Source of the DNA: Streptomyces fulvoviolaceus | Lineage (GTDB): Bacteria > Actinomycetota > Actinomycetes > Streptomycetales > Streptomycetaceae | Assembly: GCF_000718165.1 (NCBI RefSeq) | Contig: NZ_JOEY01000031.1 | Location: 60,954-124,953, forward strand | Reading direction: 5' to 3' | Length of the DNA: 64,000 nucleotides | In this document: positions 1 through 7,501 of the stretch, one piece after another | Position numbering within the stretch: the stretch's first letter is position 1 | Layout of the letters: the number at the start of each line of letters is the position of its first letter | Notes under the pieces: generated by a model | What the model saw: the letters and a program-made list of their open reading frames with translations, nothing else | Told to the model about the DNA's origin: nothing | Database searches by the model: none | Program-made: the position numbers and the translations under genes

Positions 1-2
1 GG

Positions 3-3000
3 GCGAATGCGACGGGGGGTGCCGCTGAGCCGGCGGCGACCTTCCGGTTGGCCATCACGCTGGCGGAGGCCGGCCGGGGTGAGCAGGCGCTGCGGACGGC
101 CCGAGCGATCGAGGACGACGAGCGCAGGAGCTTGGCACTCGAGAAGACGGCCCTCCTGCTGGCAGGGAGCGGCCAGGGGAAATACGCGGTGCGCGCGGCC
201 CTGGCGATCGAGGAGTACTGGCGTCGGGACGGGACTTTGGCCGACGTGATCGACGTCCTGGTGAGGGAAGAGCTGTCCGAGCAGGCGGCGGAGCACGTTC
301 TGGCGGCCGCTGTGGCGATCGAGGAGCGGGGACGGCGAAGTCAGACCCTGATGAAGGCGGCCGACCTGTTCGCGAAGGCCGGACGGGGTGAGCACGCGAG
401 TAGGGCTGCGGACGCGCTGGCCGGCCTGAGCGAGAGGGCTACGACGCTCGCCTTCGTGGCATCCGCGCTCGCCGACGGCGGCTATGACGAGCAGGCCGGG
501 GATGAGGCTGAGAAGGCCGTCGCCTGCGTGCTCGACATCGAGGACCTCGGGGAGAGGGCCGAGACTCTCGCTCGGATGGCCGGGGTGCTGCCGCGCGGAC
601 ACGCCGAACGGGTGGCGATCGCAGCCGAGGAGGCAGTCGCGCAGGCAGGTGGAGCGGAGGACGCCGGTCCGCGGATCGAGGTGCTCGCCCACGCGGCCGC
701 GGCGCTGGCGGCGGCAGGGCGGACCGAATCGGCGGCCAGGGCGGCGGAGCGGGCCCTCGCGGAGGAGGTGCGGGCCGTCGCTGAGGTGCGGGGGATTTCC
801 GAGTGGCTACGCGATCCTGGATCTCCGGAAGCGCGCGCGTTCCGCCAAGCGTACGACCCGGACATCGTCGGACTCCGGCCCGATCCAGGTAGGTACCGAG
901 CACAGGTCGCTCTCGCCGGCCTCGCACTGGCGCTCGCTCAGGCAGGGCTGGTCGATCTGGCGGTCGCGGTGGCGGACGTGGCCGGAGACGGTTGGTGGAG
1001 AGTCGAGTTGCTGACCCGGATGGCCGGTGTGTCCGCAGCGGCGGGCCGGGCCGGGGCCGCGGACGTGGTGACGGAGCGGGTCTTCGCCGTTGTGCACGAT
1101 CTGCCGGCCGTGGCGGGCGGTCGTGTCGCCTTCGATCATTTCGCCTTCGATGATTTCTCCTCCCGCTCCTCTCTCGCCCACCGTCTGGCGCTGGCGTTCG
1201 TGGATGCGGGACTTCCCGAGCAGGCATGGCGGGCGGCCGATGGCATCGAGGATCCGGGGCGGAAGGTCGATTCGCTCGCTCGTGTGGTGGCTGCGTTGGC
1301 ACAGGGCGGGCGGACCGAGAGGGCCGCAGAAGCGGCGGGGGAGGCCGTCGCTCTGCTGCGCCGGATTCCGGACAGGGCATCTGCCCCCTACTACTCCTAT
1401 GTCCCGGACCACGGTGGGCGTGGTCGGGCGAGCAGGCGCCTGGCGCTCACGATGGCTCAGACAGGACTCGTCGAGCAGTCGTTGGCCCTGGCCGACGAGG
1501 TCGAAGCGGGGAAGGAGCGGGTCGACATCCTGGCCGAGACGGCTCAGGCACTGGCGGCGGTCGGCCAGGACGAGTGGGCGGCTCGGGCGGCGGACCGGGC
1601 CGTCGCTGAAGCGGACGCGATCGATGACATCCGGGTGAAGGCATGGGCTCTCGTCGCGATCACGCAGACGCTCATGGCGGCCGGTCTGACCGAGCACTGG
1701 CCGACCGTCGCGGAGCGCGCGATCGGTGCGCTCCAGTTCGTGCCGGTACCGGAGGGCGAACCCTGGTCGGCCATCGAACCGTCGGTCGAACTCTCTGTAC
1801 GTCATGTAGCGATCGATTCGTACTGGTTCTTGTCCAAGTGCGAGATAGTCAAGGCCCTGGCGCTGCTGCTGGCGACCGCCGGCGCCGGCGAACAGATGCT
1901 GAGAGCGGTACGCGCTCTGGAGCACGCGGAGAAGAGGGACAACCTTCTCGCCCGAGTGATGAGCGTGCGTGCGGAGTCGGGCCACGTCGAGGATGTGTTC
2001 GCCGCGGCCGCCGGGATGGCGGACAGCCGGCTCCGGGGTGAGGCGCTGGCCAGGGCGGCCGGTGTGCTGGCGAGGGCCGACAGCGCCGACGCCGCCGCAC
2101 GGGTGGCCGGGGCCGTCGATGACAACCGGCTGCGTGCCGAGACGCTGGTGATGGTGGCTGATGTGCTGGCGAAGGCCGACCGGCCCCAGCAGGCGCTGCG
2201 TGTCGCCGAACAGGCACTCGGAGTTGCCCGGCCGCTGGAGGACACCCGCTGGAAGGTCGAGGCCCTCGCACGGATCGCCGCAGAACTCGGCGTGGCCGGG
2301 ACGACGGAACAGGCTGAGTTCACCATGGAGCGGGCTCTCGACGCGGGGAAGCTCGTCGAGCAGCCCTCGCGCCGGGTCGAGGCCCTCACCGGTGTGGTCA
2401 CGGCTCTGATCCGGATGGGCAAGGCGGCCGAGGCAGCGAGCATCGCGCAACAGGCCTACGACATCGCCGACGGGGTCGATCAGGACCACCTCCGGGACGG
2501 GGCCCTGGCCAACGCCGCGAGCGCGTGCATCGAGGCCGGACTGCCCGAACAGAGCCTGACGGCCGCCCAGCGGGTCAAGGACCCCAAGCGCAGAGCCCAG
2601 GTGCTGTCGACCATCGCTCGCGGCTGGGCCGATTCGGGCAGGACCGAGGACGCCACGGCTGCCGCCACGAGCGCCCTCGACCTCGTAGCCGACATGCGGG
2701 GCGGGCGTCGCAAGGGACAGGTCGTCGCCAACGCGGCACACGCTCTGGCCCGGACCGGAGACCCCGAAGTCGTGCTGGGACTCGTCGAGGAGATCGACGA
2801 TCCGCTGATCAAGACGACCGCGCTCGCCGCCCTGAGCGGGGTCTTTGCCGAGGCCGGCCGCCCTGAGCAGGCCACGGCATGCGTCCGACGCGCTCAGGAG
2901 ATCGGCGGCGGCATCGACAACCCCCATCGCAGGGCCAGGGCGCTGGTGACTGTCGTCGGCGCCTGCGCGCGTACCGCCCCGAGGCCTCAGGTCCTCGACC

Positions 3001-3401
3001 TGATCGACCGGGTACGAGTCGCTGCCGACGACATGTCCGACACCGCGGCCAAGGCCAGGACGCTGGTCTTCCTGGTGAAGGAGCTGGCCTTCGCCGGCCT
3101 GGTCGACGAGGCCGTGGAGCACTCGGAGCCCGCGCTCGCCGCCGTCGGCCGGATGACCGAGCCCGCCGCCAAGGCCCTGAGCCTCGCCAACCTCGCCAGA
3201 ATCCTGAGCCACGCAGGCCGTTCGGAACCCGCGCTCCACACCCTGAGGCAGAGCCTCGAGGCCGCGCGGCTCGCCGGACGATCCCTGTTTCTCCAGGTGC
3301 TGAGCCGGTTGGCCGAGACGTATGCCCGCATCGACAGGCAGCAGGACCTTTCGAAGATCGCCGCGCGGATCCTGGAGATCGAACAATGGTGGGCGACATG
3401 A
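3..3401 (+). CDS. Giant helical-repeat (TPR/HEAT-like solenoid) protein, 5' end outside window
   Basis: The frame is open to the first base of the window, so the gene begins upstream and only its last ~1130 residues are seen. The first possible internal start is a TTG at 48. The whole visible protein is a chain of degenerate ~35-45-residue units of the type ALA-x-AG-x-x-EQA-x-x-A-E-x-I-x-D-x-x-R, which predicts two-helix repeats stacked into a solenoid. There is no signal peptide, membrane segment or catalytic motif in the visible part. The repeats suggest a protein-binding scaffold, possibly the sensor arm of a larger STAND-type protein whose NTPase would lie upstream; that is inference. The stop overlaps the next gene, so the two are probably co-translated. 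Family assignment to TPR versus HEAT-like is uncertain. Confidence 0.8.
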   Translation, partial: ANATGGAAEPAATFRLAITLAEAGRGEQALRTARAIEDDERRSLALEKTALLLAGSGQGKYAVRAALAIEEYWRRDGTLADVIDVLVREELSEQAAEHVLAAAVAIEERGRRSQTLMKAADLFAKAGRGEHASRAADALAGLSERATTLAFVASALADGGYDEQAGDEAEKAVACVLDIEDLGERAETLARMAGVLPRGHAERVAIAAEEAVAQAGGAEDAGPRIEVLAHAAAALAAAGRTESAARAAERALAEEVRAVAEVRGISEWLRDPGSPEARAFRQAYDPDIVGLRPDPGRYRAQVALAGLALALAQAGLVDLAVAVADVAGDGWWRVELLTRMAGVSAAAGRAGAADVVTERVFAVVHDLPAVAGGRVAFDHFAFDDFSSRSSLAHRLALAFVDAGLPEQAWRAADGIEDPGRKVDSLARVVAALAQGGRTERAAEAAGEAVALLRRIPDRASAPYYSYVPDHGGRGRASRRLALTMAQTGLVEQSLALADEVEAGKERVDILAETAQALAAVGQDEWAARAADRAVAEADAIDDIRVKAWALVAITQTLMAAGLTEHWPTVAERAIGALQFVPVPEGEPWSAIEPSVELSVRHVAIDSYWFLSKCEIVKALALLLATAGAGEQMLRAVRALEHAEKRDNLLARVMSVRAESGHVEDVFAAAAGMADSRLRGEALARAAGVLARADSADAAARVAGAVDDNRLRAETLVMVADVLAKADRPQQALRVAEQALGVARPLEDTRWKVEALARIAAELGVAGTTEQAEFTMERALDAGKLVEQPSRRVEALTGVVTALIRMGKAAEAASIAQQAYDIADGVDQDHLRDGALANAASACIEAGLPEQSLTAAQRVKDPKRRAQVLSTIARGWADSGRTEDATAAATSALDLVADMRGGRRKGQVVANAAHALARTGDPEVVLGLVEEIDDPLIKTTALAALSGVFAEAGRPEQATACVRRAQEIGGGIDNPHRRARALVTVVGACARTAPRPQVLDLIDRVRVAADDMSDTAAKARTLVFLVKELAFAGLVDEAVEHSEPALAAVGRMTEPAAKALSLANLARILSHAGRSEPALHTLRQSLEAARLAGRSLFLQVLSRLAETYARIDRQQDLSKIAARILEIEQWWAT

Positions 3402-4702
3402 CCCACGACGGCTGTCCGGTGTGCGGAAAGCCGCTCGCGGCGCGGGCCGGCCGCACGGGCCGTAGCTCCGTCTACTGCTCCGCGGCCTGTCGGCAGAAGG
3501 CCTACCGGGAACGGCAGGGCGGCGGTGACGGCTTCAGTGTGCAGGGGCTGATCGACGACATCGGGCGGCAGGCCGGGCGGCTGGTGCCGCAGCCTGCCGA
3601 GGCCCTCTACTCCACGGTCAACGAACTCTCCGACTCCGTCGCACGGTTGCGGCGCGTCGCTCGTACGGCGCGGAAGACCACCGCCGAGGAAGCCGGGGAA
3701 TCCGTCACGCCCGCCCGCGTTACGGAACTCACCGAGACCGACTTCGCCGCCCTCACCGAGCAGCACCGCCGTGAGATCCAGGTGCACTGCTACCGCATGA
3801 CCGGGTCGTACGACGACGCCGAGGACCTCGTGCAGGAGGCCTTTCTGCGGGCCTGGCGGGCGCGGGACGGTTTCCAGGGGCGGGCGAGTGCGCGGACCTG
3901 GCTGTACCGGATCGCCACCAACGCCTGCCTGGACTTCCAGCGGCGTACCGCGCGGCGTCCGCAGCGGTACGAACCGGTGCCGGGGATGCGACACGGGAGC
4001 GGTGAGCCGCCGGGCCGTGTCACCTGGTTGCAGCCCTATCCCGACGACGAGCTGCCTGTTGTAGAGGGGGAGCAGCCGGAATCCGCCGCCGTCTCCCGGG
4101 AGACCCTCGAACTCGTCTTCCTCGCCGCGATCCAGCATCTCCCGGCCCGTCAGCGCGCCGCGCTGATCCTGCGGGACGTGCTCGGGCTGACCGCCGCCGA
4201 GACGGCCGAGGCCCTGGAGACGACCGTGGCCTCGGTCAACAGCGCCCTGCAGCGGGCCCGGCCCACCCTGCGCGAACACCTGCCCCGGCAGCGCGCCGAC
4301 TGGACGGCCACCGAGCCGACGGAGAGCCAACGAGCCGTCCTCAAGCGGTACATGGCCGCCGCCGAACACCTCGACTTCGACGCCATGGCCGGCGTTCTCG
4401 CCGAGGACGTCGTCCTCACGATGCCGCCCAACCCCTTCTGGTTCGTCGGCCGGGACGCACTCCTCGACTTCATCCGGGTCAGTCTCGATCCCGGCTCACC
4501 GATGTTCCTCGGGCACTGGCGCCACCTCCCCGCCCGGGCCAACGGGCAGCTCGCGGCCGGAGGTTACGTCCGCAGGCCCGGCACGAACGTCTACCGCGCC
4601 CAGGTCCTCGACGTCCTGCGCCTCGAGGGCGACCGGATCGTGGAGATCACCTCCTTCGAGCCGCACCTCTTCCCGGCGTTCGGGCTGCCGCTGCGCCTGT
4701 GA
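3386..4702 (+). CDS. Zinc-finger/ECF sigma-70 factor/SnoaL-like fusion (SigX5/TIGR02960-like)
   Basis: 438-residue RNA polymerase sigma factor of the ECF group. Residues ~8-45 form a cysteine cluster (CPVCGKPL, then YCSAACRQKAYR) resembling a small zinc finger. Sigma region 2 follows (VHCYRMTGSYDDAEDLVQEAF, then TWLYRIATNACLDF), then region 4 (LPARQRAALILRDVLGLTA), and a C-terminal SnoaL-like domain (RYMAAAEHLDFDAMAGVLAEDV). Sigma factors with a SnoaL-like tail form known groups in which the tail regulates activity in place of a separate anti-sigma factor. ATG 3386 is preferred because GGAG lies 8 nt upstream. ATG 3398, which overlaps the previous stop as ATGA, is the alternative. The protein probably controls a nearby gene such as the SDR that follows, but no promoter match was verified. 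Confidence 0.88.
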   Translation: MVGDMTHDGCPVCGKPLAARAGRTGRSSVYCSAACRQKAYRERQGGGDGFSVQGLIDDIGRQAGRLVPQPAEALYSTVNELSDSVARLRRVARTARKTTAEEAGESVTPARVTELTETDFAALTEQHRREIQVHCYRMTGSYDDAEDLVQEAFLRAWRARDGFQGRASARTWLYRIATNACLDFQRRTARRPQRYEPVPGMRHGSGEPPGRVTWLQPYPDDELPVVEGEQPESAAVSRETLELVFLAAIQHLPARQRAALILRDVLGLTAAETAEALETTVASVNSALQRARPTLREHLPRQRADWTATEPTESQRAVLKRYMAAAEHLDFDAMAGVLAEDVVLTMPPNPFWFVGRDALLDFIRVSLDPGSPMFLGHWRHLPARANGQLAAGGYVRRPGTNVYRAQVLDVLRLEGDRIVEITSFEPHLFPAFGLPLRL

Positions 4703-4771
4703 CCGATGAGCGCCCGGGCGGTCGTACGTCTGCATGGACACCACGTACGACCTACCTCCAAGGAGCCCGCC

Positions 4772-5542
4772 ATGCTGCTCACCGACAAGACCGCGATCAT
4801 CTACGGCGCCGGCGGATCGATCGGCGGCGCCGTCGCCCGCGCCTTCGCCCGGGAGGGCGCCCGTGTCCACCTCGTCGGGCGCACCCAGGCCACGCTGGAC
4901 GCCGTGGCGAAGGACATCGAGGCGGCCGGCGGACAGGCCGGGACGGCCGTCGTGGACGCGTTGGACGAGGCGGCCGTGGAGGCGCACGCCTCGCGGGTCG
5001 GGGACATCGACATCTCGTTCAACCTCGTCACCCGCGGCGACGTCCAGGGCACCCCGCTCACCGACATGTCCATCGACGACTTCCTGCGCCCGGTGCTCAA
5101 CGGCACCCGGGCCAACTTCCTCACCGCCCGTGCCGCCGGCCGCCGTATGGCCGAACGCGGCTCGGGCGTCGTCCTCGCCCTCAACAGCGGTTCCGCGCAC
5201 GGCAGTCCGATGATGGGCGGCACGGGCGCGGCGGACGCGGCGACCGACACCCTCGTGCGGAACCTGGCGATCGAACTGGGGCCGCGGGGCGTGCGGGCGG
5301 TGGGGATCTGGGCCGCCGGGGTGCCGGAGACCCTCACCCGCGAGAAGCTCGCCGCGGTCAACCCCGACCTCGACGACGCCGCCGTCCAGGGCATCATCGA
5401 CCACCTCGCCGGCCTGCGCCTGACCCGCCGCAACCCCACCCTCGCCGAGGTCGCCGCCACCGCCGTCTTCCTCGCCTCCGACCACGCGGCCGGTATCACC
5501 GGCACCTTCGTCAACGCGACGGGCGGGATGTTCCAGGGCTGA
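4772..5542 (+). CDS. Atypical short-chain dehydrogenase/reductase (SDR) family protein
   Basis: 256 residues with the SDR fold. A glycine-rich nucleotide loop is present (GAGGSIG, residues 12-18), and the usual helix preceding the last strand reads NLAIELGPRGVRAVG. The NNAG motif is replaced by NLVT. Where the catalytic YxxxK should stand, the sequence is TGAAD (151-155), so both the tyrosine and the lysine are missing. The protein may bind NAD(P) without performing classical carbonyl/alcohol chemistry, or it belongs to a divergent SDR branch. ATG 4772 is chosen because AGGAG lies 6 nt upstream; an earlier in-frame start at 4706 lacks this support. It follows the sigma-factor gene in the same direction by about 70 bp and may be its target. 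Confidence 0.85.
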   Translation: MLLTDKTAIIYGAGGSIGGAVARAFAREGARVHLVGRTQATLDAVAKDIEAAGGQAGTAVVDALDEAAVEAHASRVGDIDISFNLVTRGDVQGTPLTDMSIDDFLRPVLNGTRANFLTARAAGRRMAERGSGVVLALNSGSAHGSPMMGGTGAADAATDTLVRNLAIELGPRGVRAVGIWAAGVPETLTREKLAAVNPDLDDAAVQGIIDHLAGLRLTRRNPTLAEVAATAVFLASDHAAGITGTFVNATGGMFQG

Positions 5543-5576
5543 GCCGTCGGTTGAGCCGTCGGTTGAGCCGTCGGTT
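5541..5576 (+). repeat. Three perfect 12-bp tandem repeats at the SDR stop
   Basis: GAGCCGTCGGTT is present three times head to tail at 5541, 5553 and 5565, beginning within the SDR stop codon. Function unknown; it may be a simple slippage expansion. Confidence 0.9.
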
Positions 5577-5961
5577 ACGCCACCACGTGCGGGCCCACAG
5601 CGCGTGGACGCCGCCGAGCGGGACGACGACCGCGGTCGCGTCGAGGCGCTCGGCGGCCGTGTGTCCGGGGTCCAGCGTCGCTCCAGGAGGCAGCCTGAGC
5701 CAGGAATCCCCTCCCACCAGGGGGGAGCAGTCGATGGAGTCCCTCCCCGTTGGCAGCACGGCTCTTGACAAGAGCCGTCACCGATCGCTTCGGAAAGGTC
5801 AATGCCCGTACGAAGAGGAGGAGTTGATCTGCCCACGGAGAACGTGATTCGCCCTCTGGACAAGAAAGAGACCACTGGGGACAGTAACTCCCAGGGTGCT
5901 TGATCGGACGCCCGGAGTAAGGGCGTCCGGAGTCAGGATGACCAGCGTTCGGAGGACCAGC
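5577..5961. other. Gene-free stretch between SDR and M14 protein, possible relic
   Basis: No convincing gene is present. The minus strand can be read as a short peptide-like run around 5580-5770 (DSWLRLPPGATLDPGH, TAVVVPLGGVHALW) that looks protein-like in composition but matches no family I recognise; it may be a decayed gene fragment. A C-rich/G-rich potential hairpin lies at ~5707-5726. CTGGG and CCCAG arms flank ~5873-5895 just before the next gene. The base composition is less GC-biased than the flanking genes. Confidence 0.4.
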
Positions 5962-7227
5962 GTGCGGACACCGCTCTATCCGGCAGTGGGCGAACTGGAG
6001 CGGAGGGCCCGCACGCTGGTCCGCGCGGCGCCCGGTGTGCTGCGGCTGCGCTCCGTCGGAGAGAGCCGGGCGGGGCGGCCGTTGTGGCTGCTGTCCGCCG
6101 GCCGCGGTGACCGGCAGATCCTCACCGTCGCCGGTGCGCACGCCAACGAACCGGTGGGCGGCGCCTCCGCACTCCGCCTCGCCGCACTGCTGGCCCGCAG
6201 ACCCGCGGAGCTCGAACGCCTCGACTGCACCTGGCACTTCCTGCTCTGCCTCGACCCGGACGGCGCCCACCTCGCACAGGGCTGGGACCCGGAGGAACCC
6301 GAACCCTCCCTGGAGGAGTGCCACCGCGCCTTCTACCGGCCCGCGTTCGCCCGCCAGCCGGAGTCCCTGCCCACCCCCGCCGAGAAACGGGCCCCACTCC
6401 CCGAATCGGCCGCGCTCGTACGACTCCTCGACGAGCTGAGACCGGTCGCTCAATTCACCCTGCACGGCATCGAGTTCGGCGGCGCCTTCCTGATGCTGAC
6501 GCGTGAGATGCCCGGCGCCGCCCACGCCTTCAGACAGACGGCGGCACGCTTGCGCATCCCCCTCGACGTCCACCCCGTCGACGGCCCCGACTGGTACCTG
6601 GCCCCACCCGGAGTCCTCCTCCTGCCCGGCGACCGCAGCGAGGACGAACGCGATCCCAGCGGCTTCGTCGCCGAGAGCACCTGGCTGTATCCCCGTCGCT
6701 ACGGCACCCTCACCGCCCTCGTCGAGGCGCCCGCCTGGGCCGTCCCCGCGGTGAGCGACGCGCGGCCCGTCGCCGACCCGGGCCGGGAGGCCGCGCGGGT
6801 GGCCGAGGTGCTGCTGGACCGGACCGGGGAGCTCACGGCCGTACTCGGCGAACGGCTGTCCGCCGACGTGCCCGAGGATCTGGCGCCCCTGCGTGACGCC
6901 GCACGCGAGCTGATCGCCGTGGCGCCGTCGATCGTCGCGAGCTGGGCCGCGGAGGAACCGAGCCGGTTCCAGGGCCACTTCGCGACCCTCGGTATCTCCG
7001 CCCGCCGTATCCCGCTGCGCGTGGCGGCCATGATGGGCCGGGCCCTGGCCCGCACCGACCCCGGCACCGCCGAGATCCTCGCGGACCTGGTGCGGGAGTG
7101 GGTGCAGGAGTTGGAGAAGTCCTACGACCTGCGGTGGGTGCCCGTGTCCGCGCAGACCGGGCTCCATGTGCGGACGATGGTGAACACCGCCCGGCTGGTG
7201 TGCGGGGCGGATGGGGCGGGTGGCTGA
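5962..7227 (+). CDS. M14-family (zinc carboxypeptidase-like) metallopeptidase
   Basis: 421 residues. The carboxypeptidase A-type zinc motif HxxE is seen as GAHANEPVGG (H60, E63), the third ligand candidate is H168 in FTLHG, and a possible catalytic glutamate is E255 in TALVEAPAW. No signal peptide is seen, so it is likely cytoplasmic. The reaction would be removal of a C-terminal residue or amide from a peptide, or a related deacylation; the substrate cannot be told from sequence. GTG 5962 is preferred because GGAGG lies 6 nt upstream. Upstream in-frame starts (ATG 5938, GTG 5896) have weak ribosome sites and would add a repetitive RTSVRRTSVRT-like leader. It converges with pepN across a tandem-repeat tract. 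Confidence 0.82.
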   Translation: MRTPLYPAVGELERRARTLVRAAPGVLRLRSVGESRAGRPLWLLSAGRGDRQILTVAGAHANEPVGGASALRLAALLARRPAELERLDCTWHFLLCLDPDGAHLAQGWDPEEPEPSLEECHRAFYRPAFARQPESLPTPAEKRAPLPESAALVRLLDELRPVAQFTLHGIEFGGAFLMLTREMPGAAHAFRQTAARLRIPLDVHPVDGPDWYLAPPGVLLLPGDRSEDERDPSGFVAESTWLYPRRYGTLTALVEAPAWAVPAVSDARPVADPGREAARVAEVLLDRTGELTAVLGERLSADVPEDLAPLRDAARELIAVAPSIVASWAAEEPSRFQGHFATLGISARRIPLRVAAMMGRALARTDPGTAEILADLVREWVQELEKSYDLRWVPVSAQTGLHVRTMVNTARLVCGADGAGG

Positions 7228-7242
7228 GCCAATCGTCCACTT

Positions 7243-7500
7243 AGCCAGCCAGCCAGCCAGCCAGCCACGCGGCGAGTGGCTGGGCCAGTGCGTGGCTGGG
7301 CCAGCGCGTGGCTGAGCCGCTGGGTGGCTGAGCCAGCAGGTGGTTGAGCCGGTGGGTGGACGACTGGCTCAGCCACTCATCCACCCACCGGCGTCACCCG
7401 CCGACGCCGACGTCACCCGCCAACGCCGACGTCACCCGCCAACGCCGACGCCGACGTCACCCGCCAACGCTGATGCCGACGTCACCCGCCAACGCCAACC
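7243..7500. repeat. Composite tandem-repeat tract between convergent genes
   Basis: Three repeat types lie in succession. AGCC tetranucleotides repeat at ~7243-7269. A GTGGCTGRGCCAGC-like unit repeats imperfectly to ~7345. GTCACCCGCCRACGC occurs five times, starting at 7393, 7412, 7431, 7456 and 7481 (spacing 19, 19, 25, 25). The tract fills the space between two convergent stops and holds no gene. It may act as a structured terminator region or be a slippage hotspot. Confidence 0.85.
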
Positions 7501-7501
7501 G

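Noticed and set aside
807..3386. Very long open frame on the minus strand opposite the repeat protein
   Set aside because: High-GC antisense shadow: the composition is low-complexity Gly/Arg/Pro-rich, no family is recognisable, and the plus strand has clear helical repeats.
7393..7500. CRISPR-like spaced repeats downstream of pepN
   Set aside because: The repeat is only ~15 bp with 4-10 bp between units that are themselves repeats. There are no unique spacers and no cas genes.
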